From: Candidatus Latescibacterota bacterium | GTDB taxonomy: Bacteria > Latescibacterota > UBA2968 > UBA8231 | Assembly: GCA_022826515.1 (NCBI GenBank) | Contig: JAJDUT010000139.1 | Location: 38,307-102,306 of the forward strand | Direction: 5' to 3' | DNA length: 64,000 nucleotides | In this document: positions 57,510 through 64,000 of the stretch, one piece after another | Layout: every line of letters begins with the position of its first letter | Position numbering within the stretch: the first letter of the stretch is position 1 | Notes under the pieces: generated by a model | What the model saw: the letters and a program-made list of their open reading frames with translations, nothing else | What the model was told of the DNA's origin: nothing | Databases searched by the model: none | Made by a program: the position numbers and the translations under genes

Positions 57510-57659
57510 GGTCTGGCTCCTCAAAACGGGGTGAAAGCAGAAGTAGCGAATATATGCACTTGCCGAGGATATGGCGAACAAATGGCGCGTCGGATCAAAG
57601 CTATTTTGTCCACCCGGATCGGCTGTAGCGGTTGATTGTCGTTGACAGGTTTTCTTAAT

Positions 57660-57677
57660 TATACGCAGATGCGTATA
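57660..57677. promoter_or_regulatory. 18-bp near-perfect palindrome, candidate operator of a TA-like pair
   Basis: TATACGCA (57660-57667) and TGCGTATA (57670-57677) are exact complements with a GA centre. It lies 22 bases before the gene at 57700. Position and symmetry suit an operator bound by the helix-turn-helix-bearing DUF2283 protein encoded two genes on. Confidence 0.6.
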
Positions 57678-57699
57678 TTAGACTTAGAGCAAAGAGGCC

Positions 57700-57936
57700 A
57701 TGAAAACACACTGGTACTTCGAGGCGGTTACTCCGAAAAAGCATCCCGAAGCACATCGGAATCGGTCGTGGTGCCAGCGAGCGATTGAGAATCCGATCCG
57801 TAGGACTGTGCAGAGCGACGGCAAGATTCAGCACTGGATCTGGCTGCCACACGAAAATCGGTACCTGCGAGTCGTCACTCTAGAGGATGGCGAGACTATT
57901 TTCAACGCCCATTACGATCGCAGATTCAAGCCTTAA
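57700..57936 (+). CDS. Small toxin-like protein of a DUF2283-linked pair
   Basis: A 78-residue protein (MKTHWYFEAVTPKKHPEAHRNRSWCQRAIENPIRRTVQSDGKIQHWIW...). The pattern WC-x3-I-x-NP-x-R-x-VQ-x-DG-x-I-x-HW and the end RYLRVVTLEDGETIFNAHYDRRF are shared by many short proteins next to DUF2283 genes. The fold resembles small ribonuclease-type toxins with an HW and an R-rich end. Toxicity is inferred from the gene pair. It is cytosolic, and the partner starts 29 bases later. Confidence 0.7.
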   Translation: MKTHWYFEAVTPKKHPEAHRNRSWCQRAIENPIRRTVQSDGKIQHWIWLPHENRYLRVVTLEDGETIFNAHYDRRFKP

Positions 57937-57965
57937 ATGACTTTAGCTCGAAAGGATGCTACATC

Positions 57966-58388
57966 ATGCAGGTCAAATACTACCCAGAGGTCGATATGCT
58001 CAACATCGACTTTTCCACTGCGCCAGGAGCCGATGCGGAAGAGGTGACGGAGGGGTTCGTCTTCACCTACAATGCCCAAGGATGCGTCGTAGGCATTGAA
58101 GTTGATCAGGCGTCCAAGCGCGTGTGCTTAAAAGAGATCGAAAAGAACGATGCTTACATCGTCACCATGGGCGAGGTCTCTACCGTCTCCACGTTGGCCG
58201 CAGAACTAGGTGTTGGAGAGCGCTCAATTCAGAAGACGATTCAGGCGATGCGCACAGCCCGCATAGAGGTCGGTCAACAAGAGAGCCCTGCCCATCCAAT
58301 TCTACTGACGGAAGCGGATGTATTGGCAGTCAAACGATGGCGCGAGCAACATCCTCGAGGTCGGCCGCGATTGGCTGCTGAAGGATGA
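57966..58388 (+). CDS. DUF2283 protein with C-terminal DNA-binding-like region
   Basis: A 140-residue protein. Residues 1-62 form a DUF2283 domain (MQVKYYPEVDMLNIDFSTAP, FTYNAQGCVVGIEVDQASKR), a common antitoxin-like module. Residues about 75-135 look like a helix-turn-helix (VSTVSTLAAELGVGERSIQKTIQAMRTARIE; LTEADVLAVKRWREQHPRGRPR, ending in an AT-hook-like GRPR). This extension is longer than usual for DUF2283 proteins. Together with the gene at 57700 and the upstream palindrome it looks like an autoregulated toxin-antitoxin operon. Confidence 0.75.
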   Translation: MQVKYYPEVDMLNIDFSTAPGADAEEVTEGFVFTYNAQGCVVGIEVDQASKRVCLKEIEKNDAYIVTMGEVSTVSTLAAELGVGERSIQKTIQAMRTARIEVGQQESPAHPILLTEADVLAVKRWREQHPRGRPRLAAEG

Positions 58389-58448
58389 GCGAACTATTCC
58401 GCCGCACCGTTCAGAAGCGCAGCGTGGCGATGGCGGACAAGCGGCTCC

Positions 58449-59465
58449 TCAATCCCGCCAATCGACGACTACCCCGACGATATCCCCATCCCGCTCCTGC
58501 TTAATGCGCTCGAACATCGCCGGCATCTCGGCGCATCCTATCCGATGGGTAATGCAGTGTTCCCACTTGAGGACGCCCATCGCCATGTTCTTGATCACAG
58601 CGCGGCGGCAGGGCTGCCAGCCGTCGTCGCAAGGAAAGAACATCTGTAGCCGCTTGCCGTGCGGCGTGGGAAAGTCCAAGGCGATCGGATCGTCCCCGTA
58701 GTGGCCCTGCCAGACGAAAGACCCAAACCGCCGACAGAGGGCAATCGCCGGATCGATGCACTGCGGATGCCCGGTACACTCGAATACCACATCGGCACCT
58801 TCGGGGGCGAGTTCCCCTACTGCAGCGGCTACGTCCTGCTCTTTGCTATTGATTGCATGATCCGCGCCCAGCGCCTTGGCGACTGCCAGCGGTTTTTCAT
58901 CAATATCCACTGCCACCACCACGCACCCCCGCTGGGCACAAGCCGCCACCACGCCTAAGCCAATCATTCCTACCCCGTGCACCACCACCGTGTCTCCCAT
59001 GCGCGGATTGGCCATATCGACGCCATACAGCCCCACGGCCGGCATCACAAACAAACTCGCCACATCCATTCCCGCTCCGGGCACCATCTTGGCCACGCCA
59101 TGCGTGGTATTGGGCCGAGTTACGACGCGGCTGCAATGCCCGCCAGAAACGCACCCGACTTCCGTCCCGTCGGCCAGCCTCATCGCGTCATTGCCGCGAA
59201 AGTACACTTCGTCGCCGACCGCAAAATTGTCGATGTCGGCCCCGACAGCTTCTATGATACCCGTGCCCTGATAGCCGGTGCATAACGGAAAGGGGTTGCG
59301 GTTCATCTTGCTGATCTTGCCGCTGATCAGTCCGAACTCAGTGCCGATACTGACCCCGGTAAAATGGGTGCGGATTGCGACTTGGTCGGGGGCGGGATCC
59401 TTCAGTACGACCTCAGTCAGCGCGAAATTTTGCTGTTCGTCGCAGATGAGCGCTTTGGCATTCAT
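58449..59465 (-). CDS. Zinc-type medium-chain dehydrogenase
   Basis: A 338-residue MDR-family dehydrogenase. The GroES-like part includes HFTGVSIGTEFGLISG, GYQGTGIIEAVGADIDNFAVGDEVYF and GGHCSRVV. The Rossmann part has VVHGVGMIGLGVVAACAQRGCVVVAVDIDEKPLAVAKALGADH with an Asp that prefers NAD(H). The canonical catalytic Cys is replaced (VSIGTE), as in the BchC-like group of sugar and polyol dehydrogenases, and as in the gene at 9786-10808. ATG 59465 starts it. It stands between the DUF2283 gene (convergent) and the Lnt-TatC gene. Confidence 0.82.
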   Translation of the reverse strand: MNAKALICDEQQNFALTEVVLKDPAPDQVAIRTHFTGVSIGTEFGLISGKISKMNRNPFPLCTGYQGTGIIEAVGADIDNFAVGDEVYFRGNDAMRLADGTEVGCVSGGHCSRVVTRPNTTHGVAKMVPGAGMDVASLFVMPAVGLYGVDMANPRMGDTVVVHGVGMIGLGVVAACAQRGCVVVAVDIDEKPLAVAKALGADHAINSKEQDVAAAVGELAPEGADVVFECTGHPQCIDPAIALCRRFGSFVWQGHYGDDPIALDFPTPHGKRLQMFFPCDDGWQPCRRAVIKNMAMGVLKWEHCITHRIGCAEMPAMFERIKQERDGDIVGVVVDWRD

Positions 59466-59552
59466 GAAAAATCCTTTCGGGTGTTTTGTAGGTTGGACTT
59501 TGGCGATTTTGAGGGCATAAGTTGGTAGCCGTCCGCTGAGGCGGATGAATAC

Positions 59553-62039
59553 TTATTTGCGCTCGGAGATTTTGCAGACCCAGATGCTGATTTCGTAGAG
59601 CAGGAGTAGGGGCAGGGCCATCAGGAATTGGGAGACCGGGTCGGGCGGCGTGAAAATTGCGCCGAGGACGAAAATGCCGATGATGGCGTAGCGGCGGATA
59701 TGGCGCATCCGCGCGGCGGTCAGCACTCCGACTTTGGCCAAAAAGAGCGACAGCACGGGCATCTCAAAGACAATGCCAAAGCCGGCGATCAGCCGCAGCA
59801 CAAAGCCGATGTACTCGTCGGCTGCCCATTGCGAGGTCATGTCGGGCGGCTCTAGCGCGAGGAAAAAGCGCAGCCCGAGCGGGAGGACGATATAATAGGC
59901 GATCATTGCGCCGACCGAGAAGCAGAGGACGCTCAGCGAGATAATGGGTAGCATGAGCCGTTTCTCGCGCTGCAAAAGCCCCGGGGCGACAAAGCGCCAG
60001 GCTTGGTAGAAGATGACCGGCAGCGTCAGCAGCAGCCCGCCGACAAAGGCGATTTGCAGGCTGATGAAGAAGTAAGTCATAGGCCGGAGGGCTTGCAGTC
60101 GGCGCGCTGGGGGCAGGTCGGCGCTGGGCGCGTCCGGTACGGGCGCAGCATCGGGCTGGCCCAACCACTGGCTCACCAGCTTTTTGACCGCCAGCACCAC
60201 GCCCGAGGATTGCTGGCTCTCCAAGCTGAGGACGGCCTCTTCGTATGGCCGGGTCAAAATCTGCATAATCGAGTCGGAGAAGGCGAAGCAGATAACCGCG
60301 CCCACGACGAGCGCGGCTAGGGCCTTGAGAATGCGCCAGCGGAGTTCTTCGAGGTGGTCGAGAAAGGGCATGTTGGTTTCTCGGGGTGAGTCTGGGGCGT
60401 GGAGGGCGTCTGAATCGTGTTCAGCTTCTGGATCGCGGTCAGTCTCTGAGGCGTGATCAGCTTCTATGTCGTGATGAGCTTCCGATTCGTGGTCGGCTTC
60501 CGCTGGCTCGCTGACGGCTCGCGGCTTGCGGAAGCGGGCGATAAAAGCAACCAAGACGACTAGCAGGCAGCTCCAGGCGAACAGGTCGCCGTGCCGGGTG
60601 TAGAAGGTCATGGGTTGGCTGACCGGCACGGTGGCGACAGCGACTGCGGGTGTGAAAAGGTCGGTCGCCTCGTAGGTGCGGCCAAATGGGTCGATGAACA
60701 GGGAAATGCCGGTGGTGGCGGCGCGGGCGATGGCCGTGCGGTTTTCAACGGCGCGCATGGCGTTGATGAGCGCGTGTTGATAGGGACCCGCGCTGCGGCC
60801 AAACCACGAGTCATTGGTGATGTTGACCAGCACGCGCGCCCCAGCCGCCACGTGCTGGCGCACGAGATCGGGAAAGATGGACTCAAAGCAGATGAGCACG
60901 GCAAAGGGATGCCGGGGATGGGCAAAAACTGCGTGCTCGGTGCCGCGCGCAAATTCCGCCGGGCCGAGGTCGCCGGTCAGGCGGGTCCAGTCGATGTCGC
61001 GCAGCAGGGGAATGGCGTCGCGGTAGGGCGTCCGCTCGCCAAAAGGCACTAAGTGCATTTTGGCGTACGAGGGTAGAGATACGGCTCCGGGTTGGACGAA
61101 GAAGGCCGCGTTGTAGTTCGCGTGCGGCGCACCGGTCAGCAAGGGGATGTCCAGTTCATCGACGAGCGATTGGATGCGGCCTCGGCAACCAGCCCGGCGC
61201 ACAGGATCGCACGGTACGGCCGTCTCGGGCCAGACCAGCAACTCGGGATCGCGCTTGGTTGCTTGGCGCGAGAGGGTGGCGAGGGCTGAGAAAGTGCGCT
61301 CCAGCCCATTGGGACCCCACTTGTCGGCGTATGTGGTGTTCGGTTGGATCAGGCCGATGCGCAGGCCCTCGGTTGGGACGGCGGTCGCCATTGCGCTCTG
61401 CGCGTGGACCCAAGGGAAGAGATAGCCCAAGGCAACGCCCGCGAGTAAGACGCGCCGACCGACGAGTGCCGAGTAAAACAGCGCGTTGAGACCGACGACC
61501 CAGCAGGAGACGCCAAAGACGCCGGTCCAGGTGGCGTACTGGATGAAGTGCGGCAGGGCTGCTTGGCTGTGCCCCAATAGGAGCCAGGGAAATCCCAACT
61601 CTCCGAGCGAGAGCAGATATTCCTGCCCGGTCCACAACAAAGGCAGCAGCGCGAGTGCCTTTGCGCCCCATCGCGCGGCGAGCACGTTGAACAGCCCAGT
61701 GCAGAGGCCGGTAAAAAGGCCCAAATAAGCGGCCATCAGCCCGGTGCCTCCGACGACGGCAAGCCCCCCGCCTTGAGTATAGGCTACCCAGTATAAGGAC
61801 AGCAGGTTCCACACTAACCCGCTGATCCAACCCGCGACAAAGCCGGATTTGAAGCCGCGATCTTTCAGCACCAGCAGCAAAGGCACCAGCGCACAATGGG
61901 CCCAGAGCGGATGATAGAGAAAGGCGAGCGGGTGATCCGGGGGACTGGGAAAGGCCAGCGAGAGCAAGGCCCCACTCACGGCGGCGAGCAGCAGGCGGTA
62001 AAGCGGGGTTAGAGCCAAGACAAAGCGCAGATTAGACAT
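59553..62039 (-). CDS. lnt-tatC: Fused apolipoprotein N-acyltransferase and TatC
   Basis: A single 828-residue frame carries two enzymes. Residues 1-about 505 are Lnt: six membrane helices, then the nitrilase-like domain whose Glu-Lys-Cys triad is visible as E272 (WPETAVP), K327 (YAKMHLVPFGE) and C384 (LICFESIFPD). It adds the third acyl chain to lipoproteins. Residues 506-556 are a linker rich in His, Asp, Glu and Ala (EADHESEAHHDIEADHASE). Residues 557-828 are TatC (MPFLDHLEELRWRILKALAALVV; PMTYFFISLQIAFVGGLLLTLP; LRLIAGFGIVFEMPVLSLFLAKVG; FTPPDPVSQFLMALPLLLLYEIS), the twin-arginine translocase receptor. Met557 (ATG 60371) has only a weak GAGAA upstream and could still give free TatC. No TatA/B is near. 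Confidence 0.93.
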   Translation of the reverse strand: MSNLRFVLALTPLYRLLLAAVSGALLSLAFPSPPDHPLAFLYHPLWAHCALVPLLLVLKDRGFKSGFVAGWISGLVWNLLSLYWVAYTQGGGLAVVGGTGLMAAYLGLFTGLCTGLFNVLAARWGAKALALLPLLWTGQEYLLSLGELGFPWLLLGHSQAALPHFIQYATWTGVFGVSCWVVGLNALFYSALVGRRVLLAGVALGYLFPWVHAQSAMATAVPTEGLRIGLIQPNTTYADKWGPNGLERTFSALATLSRQATKRDPELLVWPETAVPCDPVRRAGCRGRIQSLVDELDIPLLTGAPHANYNAAFFVQPGAVSLPSYAKMHLVPFGERTPYRDAIPLLRDIDWTRLTGDLGPAEFARGTEHAVFAHPRHPFAVLICFESIFPDLVRQHVAAGARVLVNITNDSWFGRSAGPYQHALINAMRAVENRTAIARAATTGISLFIDPFGRTYEATDLFTPAVAVATVPVSQPMTFYTRHGDLFAWSCLLVVLVAFIARFRKPRAVSEPAEADHESEAHHDIEADHASETDRDPEAEHDSDALHAPDSPRETNMPFLDHLEELRWRILKALAALVVGAVICFAFSDSIMQILTRPYEEAVLSLESQQSSGVVLAVKKLVSQWLGQPDAAPVPDAPSADLPPARRLQALRPMTYFFISLQIAFVGGLLLTLPVIFYQAWRFVAPGLLQREKRLMLPIISLSVLCFSVGAMIAYYIVLPLGLRFFLALEPPDMTSQWAADEYIGFVLRLIAGFGIVFEMPVLSLFLAKVGVLTAARMRHIRRYAIIGIFVLGAIFTPPDPVSQFLMALPLLLLYEISIWVCKISERK

Positions 62040-62213
62040 CGGCAGTGGAGGGTAATGGACAAAAATATAGGAGGGGGGCCGGGGTGGAGCAAGGTGCTGG
62101 CATGGATTCTGCTTTTATATATCGGTTGCGCCTAGTGCCTAGGGGATAGTGGGGGCTAGACGCTACATTCGCGTGGTTTTTTTGTTACAACTTTGCCCAA
62201 GGAGGAATGCGCC

Positions 62214-62933
62214 GTGCCAACACAAACCCAGCCTGTTGACTACAACTTTGCCGCCCGCACTGTGGGTGAGGGGCCGCCCATCCACCACGAAGAACTGCCA
62301 AGGGAGCGGCTCGCGCGCTTGGGGCCGCAGGCGCTCAGGGACCAAGAGTTGTTGGCCGTGGCCTTGGGGACGGGCTATCGCGGTCGGCACGTGATGGAAT
62401 TGGCCGAGGAAATTATCGCCGATTACCCCAAGGAATCGCTGGTAGATATGGATCTGGGGGAATTGAGCCGGATCAAGGGGCTGGGCAAGGCCAAGGCCGG
62501 GGTTTTGGTCGCGGCGTTTGAATTGGCGCGCCGCGGGTTGCACAAGGGGCTGGGGGTACGGCCGGTGATTAGTGCGCCCGGCGACGCGCTGTCGATGCTG
62601 TCCGATATCAAGGATCAGCAGCGCGAGCACTTTCTCTGCTTGTATCTCAACGCCCGCAATCAGGTGATCCACAAGGAGGTCGTGTCGATCGGCAGTCTAT
62701 CTTCGGCCATCGTGCATCCGCGTGAGGTCTTTCGCACGGCTGTGGCGCAGGCTGCGGCTAGCGTGATCTTGGCGCACAATCACCCCTCCGGCGACGTGTC
62801 GCCCAGCCAAGACGACATCAACCTGACGCGGCGCTTGGTGCAGGCCGGCGAAATCATGGGCATTGACGTACTCGACCACCTCATCATCGGCAGCGACGAT
62901 TTTATCAGCTTGAAGGAGCGCGGCTTGATCTAA
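62214..62933 (+). CDS. radC: RadC/JAB-domain DNA-repair-type protein
   Basis: A 239-residue RadC-family protein. An N-terminal helix-hairpin-helix-like part (ELSRIKGLGKAKAGVLVAAFELAR) precedes the MPN/JAB metal domain: HKEVVSIGSLSSAIVHPREVFRTAVAQAAASVILAHNHPSGDVSPSQDD, with the HxHPSGD-type metal motif. The name RadC is conventional; the biochemical role in repair is disputed. GTG 62214 is supported by AAGGAGG eight bases before it; the longer TTG frame is rejected. It is divergent from the Lnt-TatC gene. Confidence 0.92.
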   Translation: MPTQTQPVDYNFAARTVGEGPPIHHEELPRERLARLGPQALRDQELLAVALGTGYRGRHVMELAEEIIADYPKESLVDMDLGELSRIKGLGKAKAGVLVAAFELARRGLHKGLGVRPVISAPGDALSMLSDIKDQQREHFLCLYLNARNQVIHKEVVSIGSLSSAIVHPREVFRTAVAQAAASVILAHNHPSGDVSPSQDDINLTRRLVQAGEIMGIDVLDHLIIGSDDFISLKERGLI

Positions 62934-63006
62934 AGAAAATTGTATTTGCCCGGCAAAAGCCTATATTACTGACGAGAACAGCAATCTATACAAGGGTACG
63001 CGAGCG

Positions 63007-63705
63007 ATGAAAGACGAAGAGAGCCATCTAATTCCAGTGTATATTTCCGACATGTACCCCTATCCAGACTCGGAACAGGGTTTGGGTATGCCGCAGAAAT
63101 TCTTGGTTTTGCTCAAGGGCACGGAAAACAGCGTCGTGCCCATCACGATCGGCCACTTTGAGGGCCAAGCCCTCGCCATGGCGCTTCGCAAAATTGCCTT
63201 GCCAAGGCCCCTGCCGCACGATCTATTGTGCAACCTACTCAAGCGAATCGACGCTGTGGTCCGCAAGCTGGTGGTCCACACGCTCAAAGAGGATGTTTTC
63301 CACGCGTACCTGCTGGTCCAAGCCCAAGGCCAGTCCTTTTACCTCGACTGTCGCCCCAGCGACGGAATGATCGTGGCCACGCTCTTGGGCGTGCCGCTCT
63401 TTTTGACCCCAGAGGTCATGGAAGCGGCCGGCCAGCCGCTGGAACACTCCGACGAGCGCGCAGAGGCCGAGGACGAACAAGCCGCTGCGCCCGAGGTGGT
63501 CCCAGATGCACCCGCAGAGGACAAAGCGGCTGAGAGCGAAAGTGTCGCGGATAAGCCGGAGGCGTTCGTGGATCCGCAGACGGGCGAGCCGATAAGTCAG
63601 TTGGAACAACTCAAGGCGCACTTGGACTGGCTCATCGCTCAAGAAGCCTACGAGCAGGCGGCCAAGGTCCGCGACCGCATAAGTGAGCTAGAGGCCGAAA
63701 GCTGA
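63007..63705 (+). CDS. Bifunctional nuclease (DUF151) with C-terminal UVR motif
   Basis: A 232-residue protein. Residues about 10-140 are a bifunctional nuclease (DUF151) domain: KFLVLLKGTENSVVPITIGHFEGQALAMAL, RIDAVVRKLVVHTLKEDVFHAYL and LDCRPSDGMIVATLLGVPLFLTPEVME match the family's conserved blocks. An acidic, alanine-rich linker follows, and residues about 200-230 form a UvrB/UvrC (UVR) motif (LEQLKAHLDWLIAQEAYEQAAKVRDRISELE). DUF151-UVR fusions are common in Bacteroidetes and relatives. It lies 73 bases after radC on the same strand. Confidence 0.9.
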   Translation: MKDEESHLIPVYISDMYPYPDSEQGLGMPQKFLVLLKGTENSVVPITIGHFEGQALAMALRKIALPRPLPHDLLCNLLKRIDAVVRKLVVHTLKEDVFHAYLLVQAQGQSFYLDCRPSDGMIVATLLGVPLFLTPEVMEAAGQPLEHSDERAEAEDEQAAAPEVVPDAPAEDKAAESESVADKPEAFVDPQTGEPISQLEQLKAHLDWLIAQEAYEQAAKVRDRISELEAES

Positions 63706-63830
63706 GGGGTGCTCTTGTCGCGCCGAGAAAAATTAGGGTTTCGATCTCTCACTCGGCTCAAAATATCTAGGACTGAGGGCGTCTCTCCTTATGAAAAACG
63801 CTTGACGCTAAGGCCCTTGCTAATCCCGCA

Positions 63831-63852
63831 AAGCAGCCCGAGGGGGCTTTTT
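63831..63852 (+). terminator. Intrinsic terminator after the DUF151-UVR gene
   Basis: AGCCC (63835-63839) pairs with GGGCT (63844-63848) around a 4-base loop and is followed by a run of T to 63852. It lies 126 bases after the stop. The intervening spacer shows no gene. Confidence 0.65.
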
Positions 63853-63864
63853 AAGAACGCTTGA

Positions 63865-64000
63865 ATTCAACTGGTAAGTGCAATCGCTTGGATAGCTGGC
63901 ATAGAAACGGCCAACTGGTATATTTCCCGTGGCCATTTCAAACGCAGCTCCCGACGGAGGCGCTTATGGGAACGTATCACCAGTTGACCGAGTATCAAAG
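63865..64000 (+). mobile_element. Left end of a probable IS30-type insertion sequence
   Basis: The transposase start at 63967 and the sequence ahead of it, where AACTGGTA occurs twice (63869-63876 and 63913-63920), suggest an insertion element whose left end falls somewhere after the terminator. The exact boundary and terminal repeat cannot be fixed without the right end, which is outside the window. Confidence 0.4.
63967..64000 (+). CDS. Start of a probable IS30 family transposase
   Basis: Only 11 codons are visible (MGTYHQLTEYQ). The motif YHQLTxxQR is the usual opening of IS30-type transposases, and GGAGG lies seven bases before ATG 63967. The rest is beyond the window, so the call rests on a short match and on its position next to a repeat-bearing spacer. 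Confidence 0.5.

Noticed and set aside
57642..57670. TTGACA at 57642 as a sigma-70 promoter for the TA-like pair
   Set aside because: No acceptable -10 box occurs 16 to 18 bases downstream (GCAGAT region). The palindrome there is better read as an operator.

Overview
The window is one contig piece of a GC-rich, Gram-negative-type bacterial chromosome. An apolipoprotein N-acyltransferase domain, several lipobox and signal-peptide proteins and likely outer-membrane barrels point to two membranes. FlgD-type/SPNGDGIND C-terminal tails, DUF4159, DUF4432, many sugar isomerases and dehydrogenases, a phytanoyl-CoA dioxygenase, an AAA/PD-(D/E)XK gene and microcompartment vertex proteins together suggest an uncultured FCB- or Poribacteria/Latescibacteria-like lineage. 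That placement is inference; no 16S or ribosomal marker is present.

Layout. 0-5 kb: end of an unknown gene, a formamidase, a DUF4159 protein and a secreted VCBS-repeat protein. 5-11 kb (minus strand): sugar nucleotidyltransferase with a beta-helix, polyphosphate kinase, TIM-barrel isomerase and an alcohol-dehydrogenase-like protein, divergent from a 2-hydroxyacid dehydrogenase. 11.8-16.7 kb: accessory genes (ankyrin repeats, AAA/PD-(D/E)XK, PP2C phosphatase, a toxin-antitoxin-like pair, a small membrane protein, a miniature transposable element). 16.8-19.6 kb: isomerase, FAD oxidoreductase and tRNA-Thr. 20.5-40.6 kb: ten consecutive minus-strand genes dominated by exported proteins: a TPR lipoprotein, a CBM9-like protein, three paralogous FlgD-tail proteins, two paralogous large likely barrels, a parvulin lipoprotein, a multi-spanning OPT-like membrane protein and a beta-propeller glycosidase-like protein. 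This looks like one surface-assembly or glycan-handling system and is the largest undescribed unit here.

40.8-49.2 kb: carbohydrate-related proteins (DUF4432, an alpha-toroid-like protein), a NatAB-type ABC exporter, a SirB1-like protein and an acyl-ACP desaturase with a terminator-like leader. 49.2-50.9 kb: a psp-like operon with a stand-alone Fis-type helix-turn-helix gene, PspA and a small membrane protein, preceded by a good sigma-54 (-24/-12) site and an upstream interrupted palindrome. 50.9-53.4 kb: a long-form ispH translationally coupled to three EutN/CcmL microcompartment vertex genes, converging on a small orphan gene whose sigma-70-like promoter is overlaid by an 18-bp perfect inverted repeat.

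53.5-64 kb: mannose-1-phosphate guanylyltransferase, phytanoyl-CoA dioxygenase, an aminotransferase coupled to an aspartate dehydrogenase, a second toxin-antitoxin-like pair, a dehydrogenase, a single-ORF Lnt-TatC fusion, RadC, a bifunctional-nuclease/UVR protein and the start of a probable IS30-type transposase. Short palindromes of one family (arms GTAGGGGC) recur at four places, and at three of them the palindrome supplies the TAG stop codon of the adjoining gene.
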